From a virus, in IMG/VR virus record IMGVR_UViG_3300037516_001783, positions 1-64,000 of that record: a DNA stretch of 64,000 nt. One strand, written 5' to 3'. Every line of letters starts with the position of its first letter. The first letter of the stretch is position 1. The notes beneath the pieces were generated by a model. That model was not told the DNA's origin. It did not search any database and saw nothing but the letters and a program-made list of their open reading frames with translations. A program made the translations under genes and the position numbers. This document shows, piece by piece, positions 32,991-41,116 of the stretch.

Positions 32991-34604
32991 TTATTGTAAA
33001 GTTATTCCTTTTTCCATTCTCAATCTTTGTAACACAGATTGACTAATTTTACCTCCAGTCTCAAAAGAAGTTAAAGCTTCAGAGAACTCTAAATCAACTT
33101 CACCTTTGTGGAAAGTAGCTTTGTCTAAGATATCCAAAACAAGCCTTCTATTTGTTAAACTAATAACATTAGAATCGCCACCCTTTTGAATGTCATTGTT
33201 AGGAACTTGACCACCGAAGTTTCTTTCTCTAACAGTTGATTGAGGGATAGACTTTCTTGTTATTGGTTGACTGTCAAATGATTTTGATAAATCACTGATA
33301 GTATCTCTTAAACCATTAAATGAAAGTTCAGTAGAATCTAAAGATTTCTTTAATTCACTATCTGCAGATTGAATTGCATCAATTTTTTCAGACAATGAAG
33401 ATAAATCTTTGTACATATTTTTCAGTATGACACCGATATGATGATTCTTCTCAGTAACTAAGGTAGAAATGTCAGAAATTGCTTTTAACAAAGGGTCTTC
33501 TTTTGTTTCAACTTCTTCCTTAACAATTAAACCTTTTTCTATTAATTCTTTCTCTAATTCAGCAAGTCTTAACTTTTCAGAATTAAAAGATTTAACAATA
33601 GAATCGTCATTACTTTCAATAACATCAGAATCTAAAGCCTTATCTAAAAGGTCGATAGCTTCTGAAATTGTTTTTTTAGTAATATTTTCACCTTTTTGCA
33701 TTGCACACTTTTCGATAAAGTTATAAAGCTTCTCAGCTTCTAACAGAGTTATAGCTGTTTTTTTAGTGAATATTTCTTCGTAACAACTTGCTTTTGACAT
33801 TTTATCTTCATCAAGCAAATCTAAATCGATTTCTTCATCTTCACCTTCCTCCTCTTCATTTTCTTCCTCCTCTTCTTCAACTTCACCTTTGTCTAAAATA
33901 ACTTCCTTACCATTAGCAGTTTGAAAGTCATTTTTCATTTTAGGTTTTTTCTTAGAAGGTTTTTTGAAGCTTTCAAGTTTCAGAGCATCACCTTGTCCTG
34001 GAATAGCAACATCTGTAGTTTCAGTCCCTGTTGTAACACCAGCAGAAAGGTCTTTCATTAACAGTTCAGTTTCATCGTCATATTCGTCTGAATAATCATC
34101 ATCACAACCACCCTTAATTAAATCCATATAAGTCTTAGGATTCTTAGGCATAAATGTGATAGCACATCCTGTAATCATCGCTTTTTTGATAATCTTAGGA
34201 TTAACTAAATCTCTGTCAATAGCTTTTCCCTCTATTGAAAAACCAAGATTTCTTGTAGACGAATTTTTCTTTAATGAAGTTGCTGTATTGTAAACTGCTT
34301 GAGCGATAGGATTGTCTGGATATAAGAATCCTTCAATGTACAACCCTTCTTTTGTAATCCTAGCTACTGTTGGTTCACCAATGATAGCATTTGGGTCATT
34401 TTTAGCTTGATGGTGGTAGTTTAAGAAACCACTCTTAAGGAAATATGAAACGTCGAAACCATTTGGGTCTAAAAATTCTCCATCTGCATCTTCAGCATTT
34501 GTAGAAGCTATACCACCAACTTTCATTACTTCATTACCTTTGTCATCCTTACCTTTGACAATGTCATCAAGTGGAACCCAAAACTTAAAATTCTTTTCTG
34601 GCAT
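32991..34604 (-). CDS. Prohead protease fused to scaffold-like C-terminal region
   Basis: 537 residues. Residues about 8-165 fit the HK97/S78-type prohead protease: VGGIASTNAEDADGEFLD, LNYHHQ around residues 61-66 (candidate catalytic His), IIGEPTVARITKEGLYIEG, and GFSIEGKA with candidate Ser123, followed by ITFMPKNPKTY. Residues about 240-265 are almost pure Glu/Asp. The remainder is helical coiled-coil typical of internal scaffolds. A fused protease-scaffold would self-destruct during maturation. It precedes the capsid gene by 16 bases and has its own late-motif copy. Confidence 0.78.
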   Translation of the reverse strand: MPEKNFKFWVPLDDIVKGKDDKGNEVMKVGGIASTNAEDADGEFLDPNGFDVSYFLKSGFLNYHHQAKNDPNAIIGEPTVARITKEGLYIEGFLYPDNPIAQAVYNTATSLKKNSSTRNLGFSIEGKAIDRDLVNPKIIKKAMITGCAITFMPKNPKTYMDLIKGGCDDDYSDEYDDETELLMKDLSAGVTTGTETTDVAIPGQGDALKLESFKKPSKKKPKMKNDFQTANGKEVILDKGEVEEEEEENEEEEGEDEEIDLDLLDEDKMSKASCYEEIFTKKTAITLLEAEKLYNFIEKCAMQKGENITKKTISEAIDLLDKALDSDVIESNDDSIVKSFNSEKLRLAELEKELIEKGLIVKEEVETKEDPLLKAISDISTLVTEKNHHIGVILKNMYKDLSSLSEKIDAIQSADSELKKSLDSTELSFNGLRDTISDLSKSFDSQPITRKSIPQSTVRERNFGGQVPNNDIQKGGDSNVISLTNRRLVLDILDKATFHKGEVDLEFSEALTSFETGGKISQSVLQRLRMEKGITLQ

Positions 34605-34670
34605 AATTTGTATGTTTAACTTGTATCATCATGTTATTGTAATAACAGTTTATGTCTTTGAAAATAAAAG

Positions 34671-34681
34671 ATAACTGTTTG
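34671..34681 (-). promoter_or_regulatory. Late-gene motif copy (CAAACAGTTAT)
   Basis: CAAACAGTTATC on the minus strand lies 66 bases before the protease ATG and 22 bases after a terminator hairpin. An inverted AACTGTTATT element lies at 34643-34652. Candidate late promoter for protease and capsid. Confidence 0.5.
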
Positions 34682-34702
34682 AACTGTTTCTTATATAAAA
34701 CA

Positions 34703-34738
34703 AAAATCCCCTTAGTATATTTCACCTAAGGGGATTTT
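34703..34738 (-). terminator. Intrinsic terminator ending the head-cargo island
   Basis: A perfect 13-bp stem AAAATCCCCTTAG / CTAAGGGGATTTT with a 10-base loop, followed by one more T and G on the minus strand. It separates the 284-residue modular protein from the protease-capsid unit. Confidence 0.85.
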
Positions 34739-34847
34739 AAATTTATTATGTTTTTATATTTTATCTATTCGCAACACGATTATGTAAATCATGTATTTCT
34801 TTCAACTTTTCATCAGAAGGTTCTTGATTTGTTTGGTGTATGACCAA

Positions 34848-35702
34848 TTACTTTATCATCTTTTCATTAGTTTCATATTCTTCAGACTTTTCATCTTTTT
34901 TAGGTTTCATAACCTTACCATCCTCATCTTTGATTTTAAAATCACTAAATCCTCCAAGTTCATCTGCGATTGCTTTAGCACTTCTTGACTCTCCTTTTTT
35001 ATTTACCCAATGACCTTCACCCTTACATGTGTAAGAATAACCACCACCTGAAACAACACTTCCTCTACCAGCTTCCAACAATTGGTCTTTTATTTTTTCA
35101 TAATGACCTTTCACTTGCACCTCACCTTTAGATTGTTCTTTTACACCTTCTGGTTTATGAAAATCTACTTTTAAAGGAGATTTATCGTGTCTCTTACCAT
35201 TCTTATCTTTTAACTGTAGATAACCATCATGTTTGATGTTATGAATGGTATGTTCTTCACCTTTGTAGTTTATTTTATCTCCAGGAATTACTTCTCTTAA
35301 ATGTTCTTTTTCATCTTGGTGAGGAGTTCCAGGTTTTTTCCAAACAACTTGGTGATTACCTTTCTTATTGATTATATGGGTCAACACCAACCCATTTCCA
35401 CCGTGGAAAGCTTTTTCAATAAAAGAGTGTAAAGCCTTTTCTATCTCAGACTTTTCTTCTTCCTCTTCGTCAAGTTCTTCACCCTCTTCACTTTCCTCTT
35501 CCTCAGATTCAACTTGTTTTTTACCACCTTTCAAAAGTTCGATAGTCTTCAAAGATTTTTGTAAATCCTCTTCTGTTATCAAACCTTTGTCAAAATTACT
35601 CTTTAAAGTAATTTCCATTTCCTCAAATGAAGGTTGTTTTTTAGAAAAACTTTTTTCTAAAACAGTCCCTTTATAATTATCCTCAGTTACAAAATTATAC
35701 AT
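34848..35702 (-). CDS. Modular head-island protein with shared leader and beta module
   Basis: 284 residues. Residues 1-60 are a leader nearly repeated in the protein encoded at 37575-38546 (FVTE, VLEKSF, KKQP, EMEIT, KSNF, KGLITEE, LLKGG in the same order). Residues 62-85 are Glu-rich. Residues about 86-187 are a beta module shared with the 36272-37501 protein and more distantly with the tandem ATPase (IEKAFHGG, LTHIINK, HQVVWKK, GDKINYKGEEHT, KHDGYLQLKDKNGKRHDKSP). The last 90 residues are unique, with GSVVSGGGYSYTCKGEGHW. Biochemical role unknown. I infer a virion-associated protein from its place between portal and protease. Confidence 0.65.
   Translation of the reverse strand: MYNFVTEDNYKGTVLEKSFSKKQPSFEEMEITLKSNFDKGLITEEDLQKSLKTIELLKGGKKQVESEEEESEEGEELDEEEEEKSEIEKALHSFIEKAFHGGNGLVLTHIINKKGNHQVVWKKPGTPHQDEKEHLREVIPGDKINYKGEEHTIHNIKHDGYLQLKDKNGKRHDKSPLKVDFHKPEGVKEQSKGEVQVKGHYEKIKDQLLEAGRGSVVSGGGYSYTCKGEGHWVNKKGESRSAKAIADELGGFSDFKIKDEDGKVMKPKKDEKSEEYETNEKMIK
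35142..35447 (-). repeat. Shared beta module, copy 1
   Basis: Encodes residues about 86-187 of the 284-residue protein; closely similar to 37136-37432 and distantly to 46767-47036. Recurrent blocks are GEEHT and DKNGKRHDKSP. Confidence 0.75.
35523..35702 (-). repeat. Shared N-terminal leader module, copy 1
   Basis: Encodes a 60-residue leader almost identical in pattern to the one encoded at 38367-38546. The DNA is also recognisably similar, so the duplication is probably fairly recent. Confidence 0.75.
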
Positions 35703-35723
35703 ATAGCAGTCTTTATTTTCTTA

Positions 35724-35903
35724 TTAGTTGTTTTTCTTCTTACCTTTGTAAGATTCATAGATTGAATTAAAAACATAAGCACCAACCCAATAAATAAAAG
35801 CTACAATAAATAGCCAAGGTTGTTTTTCTGTTGTTAAACCTGTGATATACAAGATTGTAGCCAATGCAAAAATTGCCACAGTAATGATTGAATGTTTAAG
35901 CAT
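35724..35903 (-). CDS. Small two-span membrane protein
   Basis: 59 residues read on the minus strand: ATG at 35903, TAA at 35726-35724. Two hydrophobic segments (about 6-22 and 30-45, including PWLFIVAFIYWVGAYVF) and a basic KGKKKNN tail. It overlaps the end of the 145-residue membrane protein gene by 70 bases in another frame, so one of the two boundaries may be wrong. No family recognised; holin-like topology is possible but the main lysis cassette is elsewhere. Confidence 0.5.
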   Translation of the reverse strand: MLKHSIITVAIFALATILYITGLTTEKQPWLFIVAFIYWVGAYVFNSIYESYKGKKKNN

Positions 35904-36271
35904 ATAAGTATAATTAATAGTGAAATTCTTACTTGAAATTGATAAGGAATCATACTCCAGAATGTATCTATTGGTCCACTTCCTAAATGTTCTTTTGGTT
36001 TACCTCTTAAGTAATTTAGTAATGTATCAAATAGAAAACCGTATGACAATAATAATGATATGAATAACAAAAGATTGTAAGGTTTTACACTATTTGTTAC
36101 AACAATACAAATAGAAACAGTCAACCATGAAGTTGCTACTTTGTACTTTCCCTTTAAATCTATTTCATGTTCTTCTATAAGTAGGTAGTCACAAAATGCT
36201 CTACCTACTATAAAAAGAATGAAGCAACCTAAATTTAGGAATAAGTGTAATATGATATGAAGTGTTTGCAT
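35834..36271 (-). CDS. Polytopic membrane protein in head island
   Basis: 145 residues with about four hydrophobic segments (LHIILHLFLNLGCFILFIVG, TSWLTVSICIVVT, YNLLLFISLLLSYGFLF and a C-terminal stretch). It begins directly after the stop of the 409-residue protein. The C-terminal 23 codons overlap the 59-residue gene. Membrane proteins are unexpected inside a head operon; an inner-membrane partner for ejected proteins or a lysis accessory are possibilities. Confidence 0.55.
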   Translation of the reverse strand: MQTLHIILHLFLNLGCFILFIVGRAFCDYLLIEEHEIDLKGKYKVATSWLTVSICIVVTNSVKPYNLLLFISLLLSYGFLFDTLLNYLRGKPKEHLGSGPIDTFWSMIPYQFQVRISLLIILICLNIQSLLWQFLHWLQSCISQV

Positions 36272-37501
36272 TTACTCTTTAGTTGGTAATTTGAAAATCA
36301 TTTCAAGGTCAGTAGTTCTACCTTTCCCACCCTTATCATCTTGCCATTCATAAACTTCACCTCTACCTTTAGAATCCAAGGTAGCACCAAACATTTCTTT
36401 CATAACATTCTCTATTTTAGAGAGGTCATTACCTTTAGGTCTACTCCAAGAATCAGATTGGTCTGATATTCTTAATTTTATATTATCACCTTCAACTGAA
36501 ACTCTACCCCAAGGGTCACCATTAGATTCATATTTATGTTGAGACAATCCAGCACGAATTATTCTTTCTGCTGCCCTATCACCACCTAATTGAATAGCTT
36601 CATCCAAAGCTTCTTTTGTTACAGGTTCACCATGGTCAACTCTGTGTTTATCAAATAATTTTTCTAACTTCTGTTTCTTTTCAATTTCAGGGTCAGGTTT
36701 TTCTAATTTTTTAGATTGTTGTTTTTGGTAATCTTCTATAGAAAGGAATGAGCCAAAATATGCATCACTATCCATTTTTCTGTATTCATTTACAGAACCA
36801 TCATTGTTGTAAACTCTTACAACTTTAAGGTCACCAAGACCACCACTTTGTGTTTTTACAGAAACAAGTTGTCCCTTTTTTAATTGAATAACACCTGTCT
36901 CACCTTTACCTCCATTTAGTGGTGCTGTACTCCATTTGAAATCAACATCTTTAGTTAATATTCTTGGGCTGTAATCATATTTGTTGAAAGCAACATCTCT
37001 CATTGCTCTGTCAATAGCAACTTGGTTAGGTTCAACAGATTCTACTTTAGGAGTTACACTTTCTACAGATTCTTTTCCATCTTCATCATGACCAACTAAC
37101 TCATCTTCTTCAACTTCCTTACCTTTAACATCCTCAGGTTTTTGGAACTCAACTTTTAAAGGTGATTTATCATGACGTTTTCCGTTTTTATCTTTTAACT
37201 GAAGGTAACCGTCGTGTTTTACAGCATGAACTGTATGTTCTTCACCCTTATAATTGATTTTGTCTCCTGGAAGCACTTCTCTCAAGTGTTCCTTTTCGTC
37301 ATGATGTACACCACCAACTTTTTTCCAAACAACTTGATGTTTGTTATTTTTGTTAATAATGTGCGTAAGGACTAATCCGTCCCCACCATGAAAAGCTTTT
37401 TCTATAAATGAGTGTAAAGCTTTTTCAATATTTTTATCTGAATTGATAATATTATCACCAATAGGTGAATTATCGTAGTGTTCTGGTGTGATGATTTCCA
37501 T
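36272..37501 (-). CDS. Modular head-island protein with shared beta module
   Basis: 409 residues using the ATG at 37501, because upstream in-frame codons run into the preceding terminator hairpin. After a short unique start, residues about 24-122 repeat the beta module of the 284-residue protein with very high similarity (KNIEKALHSFIEKAFHGG through DKSPLKVEF). Residues 125-170 are an acidic linker. The C-terminal 230 residues are unrecognised, with FKWSTAPLNGGKG and GDRAAERIIRAGLSQHKY. No catalytic motif is obvious. Together with its neighbours it suggests one common targeting or binding module carrying different C-terminal cargos. Confidence 0.65.
   Translation of the reverse strand: MEIITPEHYDNSPIGDNIINSDKNIEKALHSFIEKAFHGGDGLVLTHIINKNNKHQVVWKKVGGVHHDEKEHLREVLPGDKINYKGEEHTVHAVKHDGYLQLKDKNGKRHDKSPLKVEFQKPEDVKGKEVEEDELVGHDEDGKESVESVTPKVESVEPNQVAIDRAMRDVAFNKYDYSPRILTKDVDFKWSTAPLNGGKGETGVIQLKKGQLVSVKTQSGGLGDLKVVRVYNNDGSVNEYRKMDSDAYFGSFLSIEDYQKQQSKKLEKPDPEIEKKQKLEKLFDKHRVDHGEPVTKEALDEAIQLGGDRAAERIIRAGLSQHKYESNGDPWGRVSVEGDNIKLRISDQSDSWSRPKGNDLSKIENVMKEMFGATLDSKGRGEVYEWQDDKGGKGRTTDLEMIFKLPTKE
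37136..37432 (-). repeat. Shared beta module, copy 2
   Basis: Encodes residues about 24-122 of the 409-residue protein; partner of 35142-35447. Confidence 0.75.
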
Positions 37502-37527
37502 GGTGAATTTTGGTGATTTAAAATAAA

Positions 37528-37567
37528 AAACAACAACTAACAATTCAAACTATGTTAGTTGTTGTTT
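37528..37567 (-). terminator. Intrinsic terminator inside head island
   Basis: 14-bp stem AAACAACAACTAAC / GTTAGTTGTTGTTT with a 12-base loop, followed by TTTATTT on the minus strand. It lies after the stop at 37575 and before the ATG at 37501. Confidence 0.7.
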
Positions 37568-37574
37568 AATTTTA

Positions 37575-38546
37575 TTAAGCAAATTTTTTGAAATCTAAAC
37601 CGTGGTGTTTTGCTAATTTCTTAGCTTTATCCCAATGAAATTTTGATTTAGCTTTTGAATCATGGTCAGTTTCACCGTAATTCTCTTTATGTGCTTCAGC
37701 ATTATCAGCATGGTTATATGAATGGTTGACATGGGATTCAATTAATTCAGAAGCCTTTTCTTTAGACAAAGATTTTTCCTCATCAGATGGTTCTGTTTTA
37801 GAATCCATTTCTTTCTTCTTATTTGAAGCAGTTTCTTTTGTTTTAGAAATTTGTTCTGGTGTTTGAGACTGACTCTTTTTCTCCTTATTTTTGATAGTCA
37901 TTGCTTTTCTCCAATGGTTATCAGCAGCATCATATAATTTTTGATATTCTGGTGAGTGGCGAGAATGTTCTCCAAATTTAGATTCCATTTCCTTCATTTT
38001 ATCTTCATTCACTTTCTGAGCATCAAGATGGTCTTGTGATGAAAAGTCACTATGGTTTTTTGAAGAAACAGAGTCATAAACATCCTTACCACTTGCTGTT
38101 TTACCTAATTTATTAGTACCAACTTTTCCACCTTCATGGCTTGCTTTAATTTTTTCAAGAGTTTCTTGTCTATCTTTTTTACCTATTTCGTAATGTTTTT
38201 CAAGATGTTTTGAAGCTTCTTCATTTGAATGGTTTCTTCCGTGTGCACCGAAAGCATCATCATGGTCTTTTGAAGTAAAATTAGCATGACTTGGGTGATT
38301 AAACTTATCATAAATTGGTTTACCACTTTTTGTGTGACCAATTACTTTACCACCTCTTGAACCTTCACCACCTTTTAACAAATCAATTGTTTCTAAGGCT
38401 TTGTTGAATTCCTCTTCAGTGATTAATCCTTTTTCAAAATTACTTTTAACAGTAATTTCCATTTCTTGAAAAGTTGGTTGTTTTTTTACAAAACTTTTTT
38501 CCAACACACTACCTCTATAATCTGCTTCTGTTACAAAATTATCCAT
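37575..38546 (-). CDS. Modular head-island protein with shared leader and SGK-IYD / DHxDA repeats
   Basis: 323 residues. Residues 1-60 are the shared leader. Then two copies of a short unit follow: GHTKSGKPIYDKFNHPSHAN then FTSKDHDDA, and TASGKDVYDSVSSKNHSD then FSSQDHLDA. The rest is highly charged and helical (Lys/Glu/Ser/His rich), ending FHWDKAKKLAKHHGLDF. The SGKPIYD unit occurs in other phage head-region proteins, but I know no function for it. It is 5 bases after the upstream gene and is followed by a terminator. Confidence 0.65.
   Translation of the reverse strand: MDNFVTEADYRGSVLEKSFVKKQPTFQEMEITVKSNFEKGLITEEEFNKALETIDLLKGGEGSRGGKVIGHTKSGKPIYDKFNHPSHANFTSKDHDDAFGAHGRNHSNEEASKHLEKHYEIGKKDRQETLEKIKASHEGGKVGTNKLGKTASGKDVYDSVSSKNHSDFSSQDHLDAQKVNEDKMKEMESKFGEHSRHSPEYQKLYDAADNHWRKAMTIKNKEKKSQSQTPEQISKTKETASNKKKEMDSKTEPSDEEKSLSKEKASELIESHVNHSYNHADNAEAHKENYGETDHDSKAKSKFHWDKAKKLAKHHGLDFKKFA
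38367..38546 (-). repeat. Shared N-terminal leader module, copy 2
   Basis: Encodes the 60-residue leader that pairs with 35523-35702. Confidence 0.75.
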
Positions 38547-38551
38547 TGTTA

Positions 38552-38989
38552 TTAATTTATATTTGAAAACTGCTTAGACATTATTGAACCATCCCTTATG
38601 ATTTGCTGTAATAAAGTACTTTCTCTAGGAGTTGTCGGTACTTTCCCATTAGAATTAGCTTTATCTATCAAATTAGTGATAAAATTCTTTGATTCTACCT
38701 GATAAACTCGTCCTCTTAAACCTTTTAAGTATTCTAATGAATATTCTTTACCAACACCATTAAATACTTTCCCCTCACTCTTTTTACAGTTCACACAAGA
38801 TTTATTACATTTGAAGTTTGCTATTAACTTTTCAATCTCACGATTTTCGTTAATACAATCTCTAATTAAATCTAATATGTTATGGTCTTTTGAGGACTTA
38901 TTTTCTTGAATATAATTGTTGTTAAATAACAACCTATCTTGAAGTTCTTTTTTAGACAAACTTTCAAGTGTAAAAAGAGAAACTTGCAT
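38552..38989 (-). CDS. Small protein with cysteine cluster, head island
   Basis: 145 residues, largely helical. A CNKSCVNCKK cluster near residues 100-110 gives a possible zinc or disulphide site. It overlaps the upstream Cys-His-Asp protein gene by one base and precedes the leader-bearing gene by 5. No family recognised. Confidence 0.55.
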   Translation of the reverse strand: MQVSLFTLESLSKKELQDRLLFNNNYIQENKSSKDHNILDLIRDCINENREIEKLIANFKCNKSCVNCKKSEGKVFNGVGKEYSLEYLKGLRGRVYQVESKNFITNLIDKANSNGKVPTTPRESTLLQQIIRDGSIMSKQFSNIN

Positions 38990-40323
38990 TACTTGATTTC
39001 GTTAAATTTTATGTTGCCAATATGAGCATCATAATACTGTTTTTGAAGATTTTTGTTGTCTTCAATTTCACTTTTTAATTTATCTATTGTTTGTAAATAA
39101 TTTGTTGGTTTTTTTCTCTCTAAAATGTCAATAATATCTAACTTTTCCTTAGTAGAAACCTTAACAGATTTTAAAGCTTTATTCAACAAAATGATTTCAC
39201 TTTCTGATAAATTATGTTGTTTTTCTTTAGTCCTTAAAACATTATCTGGAGTTCTTTCAAGTAATTCTCCAGAAGGAGTCATAACTATAAAGCCGACATT
39301 TGTTTTTCTTATCAATACACCTTTTGACGGAACACCTTTAACAACACCATTTTCATCTTTTTTTCTTATGGTTAAATCAACATGGTCACCTACAGATAAT
39401 ACACCTCCAAGCTTTTTAGAAATTGTTTCTTCAACAGGTTTTTGCTTTTCAAAATCCTTTTTAATTTCTTCAATTTCTTTGTCTCTTTTACCATATCCAG
39501 GAAGTTCCTGTTTATTTATGGTTGTCCAATCACACTTGGTGTCTGTATAGAAATCACCGTTGTCTTGTAAATCTCCAAGTGTTTTGTATTCTCCAGAAGC
39601 GTCATAAAATTTACCATTCACACCCACAGCAACATGAACATCAGGTTCTCCTTCTGAACCGAACGAATGGTAGGTAGGTTTTAAACCTTTCTCTTCAAGT
39701 AGTTTTCCAAAAGCTTCAGCAAATTCATAACAACCACCACTCATGTACCAACCATCTTCCTTACCTTCTTTAAAGGTTTCTACTAAACTATAAGGGTCTA
39801 CACTGATATTAACACTGTTCTTATGTTTTATTTCGTTAAGGTCTCTGAGTACATTTTTAGGTTTTAATTCACCTGTTTTTCTGTCTCTAATTTGAGTTCT
39901 GATATTAGCTTTTACCTTACCATTACTTTCGTCTAATTTACTGAAAGTTCCTTCAACTTCAGTTCCGTCTTGTAATTTTAATAAAACAATATCACCCTTT
40001 TTGTATTTAGAACTAAGTAGTTTGTCTGGATTTATATGTTCTTTTGAATTAACATCTTCAAATGAACCTTTCCTATATTTCTGTTGGAATTTACTTACAT
40101 CAGTCTTATTAGGATTTATCCAATAGGTTTCCATAACAACCTTACCACCTCTAACAATAGGAGTTACAACCTTCTGTAAATGTGCTAAATTTCTCTCAGC
40201 CTTTTCAAGTTCTGAGATTTTACCATATTTGGAACAAACAATTAATGTTTCATAATCTTCATTAGAAATTACTAAATTGTCTAACGAAAGTTGTTTGAAT
40301 TCAGAAGGTTGTAAGAAAATCAT
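38989..40323 (-). CDS. Head-island protein with papain/transglutaminase-like Cys-His-Asp core
   Basis: 444 residues. Residues about 35-70 contain a helical segment and VRGGKVVMETYWINP, a lead-in resembling that of other island proteins. Residues about 185-260 show MSGGCYEFAEAFGKLLEE with Cys198, then DVHVAVGVNGKFYDASG with His230 and Asp241, the order and spacing of a papain/transglutaminase-like triad. A beta segment at 300-370 and a helical C-terminus follow. It may be a protease, deamidase or amidase acting in the virion or in the infected cell. Catalysis is inferred from the triad alone; substrate unknown. Confidence 0.55.
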   Translation of the reverse strand: MIFLQPSEFKQLSLDNLVISNEDYETLIVCSKYGKISELEKAERNLAHLQKVVTPIVRGGKVVMETYWINPNKTDVSKFQQKYRKGSFEDVNSKEHINPDKLLSSKYKKGDIVLLKLQDGTEVEGTFSKLDESNGKVKANIRTQIRDRKTGELKPKNVLRDLNEIKHKNSVNISVDPYSLVETFKEGKEDGWYMSGGCYEFAEAFGKLLEEKGLKPTYHSFGSEGEPDVHVAVGVNGKFYDASGEYKTLGDLQDNGDFYTDTKCDWTTINKQELPGYGKRDKEIEEIKKDFEKQKPVEETISKKLGGVLSVGDHVDLTIRKKDENGVVKGVPSKGVLIRKTNVGFIVMTPSGELLERTPDNVLRTKEKQHNLSESEIILLNKALKSVKVSTKEKLDIIDILERKKPTNYLQTIDKLKSEIEDNKNLQKQYYDAHIGNIKFNEIK

Positions 40324-40324
40324 T

Positions 40325-40579
40325 TTAAGAGAATATTGATTGTAAAGCAGTAACCATTAAGAACTTATCATTAGCAGTTGGAGTTGTTATATCCGAAACT
40401 TTAAATTTTAAAGAATCAGATTGTCCAGAAATTGCTGCTATTGGTGAACAACATCTTGTAACTAAGATACAATCTTCGTTTGGATGCGGTAAAACATTTA
40501 CAGTTCCAGATACACCATAAATGACACCATTATCATTTATTGTTACTCTATTCGATGCTTTTGTGAATGTAATTGGCAT
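40325..40579 (-). CDS. Small beta-rich protein, head island
   Basis: 84 residues, beta-rich (NRVTINDNGVIYGVSGTVNV), with a CC pair and a hydrophobic C-terminus. Three bases after the upstream gene, one base before the next. Could be a decoration protein. No family recognised. Confidence 0.55.
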   Translation of the reverse strand: MPITFTKASNRVTINDNGVIYGVSGTVNVLPHPNEDCILVTRCCSPIAAISGQSDSLKFKVSDITTPTANDKFLMVTALQSIFS

Positions 40580-40582
40580 AAA

Positions 40583-41110
40583 TTAATTCTCTAAAGTTTG
40601 TACCTGTCTCATTGATAAAATGTACTCTTTATTTTGGTCTAAGTTTTTCAACAAAGTATCAACAATTTTCAATTCACCTTTACAGTTTATCATTCTGTAA
40701 ACAGCTTGATTGTGTGATTTGTAATTGTTTGCCTCAACTTGACCACTGATTGGAGATTTATTTTCACCGAACTGTGGAGCGTTAATTTCATTCCAATAAG
40801 TATATTCATCACCATATACCAATAAACCTTCCAACTCATCACAATCACAGTCTTCGTAATAAGGTTTGATAGAAGGTTGACGTTCTAAAACTCCAGAAAG
40901 TGCTGAAACAACTTGATTACAAGCTGAATATTCACCTTCAAGTTTCATTTTCTTAGCTTCCAAAAGAGAAATAATTTCACTACCCATTTTAGGGAATTTT
41001 AAACTATCGTCATAGATAAAACTTGACATACCTTTTTCAAGTTCATCTTTGTTTGAAAAGCTGTTATAGATATTTCTTCTAGTTTGCTCTATTTTTTGTA
41101 TCGCGTCCAT
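40583..41110 (-). CDS. Helical protein of unknown function, head island
   Basis: 175 residues, mostly helical with a DCDCDELEGLL acidic-cysteine segment in the middle. Begins 6 bases after the Nudix-AAA gene. No family recognised. Confidence 0.55.
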   Translation of the reverse strand: MDAIQKIEQTRRNIYNSFSNKDELEKGMSSFIYDDSLKFPKMGSEIISLLEAKKMKLEGEYSACNQVVSALSGVLERQPSIKPYYEDCDCDELEGLLVYGDEYTYWNEINAPQFGENKSPISGQVEANNYKSHNQAVYRMINCKGELKIVDTLLKNLDQNKEYILSMRQVQTLEN

Positions 41111-41116
41111 TACTAC

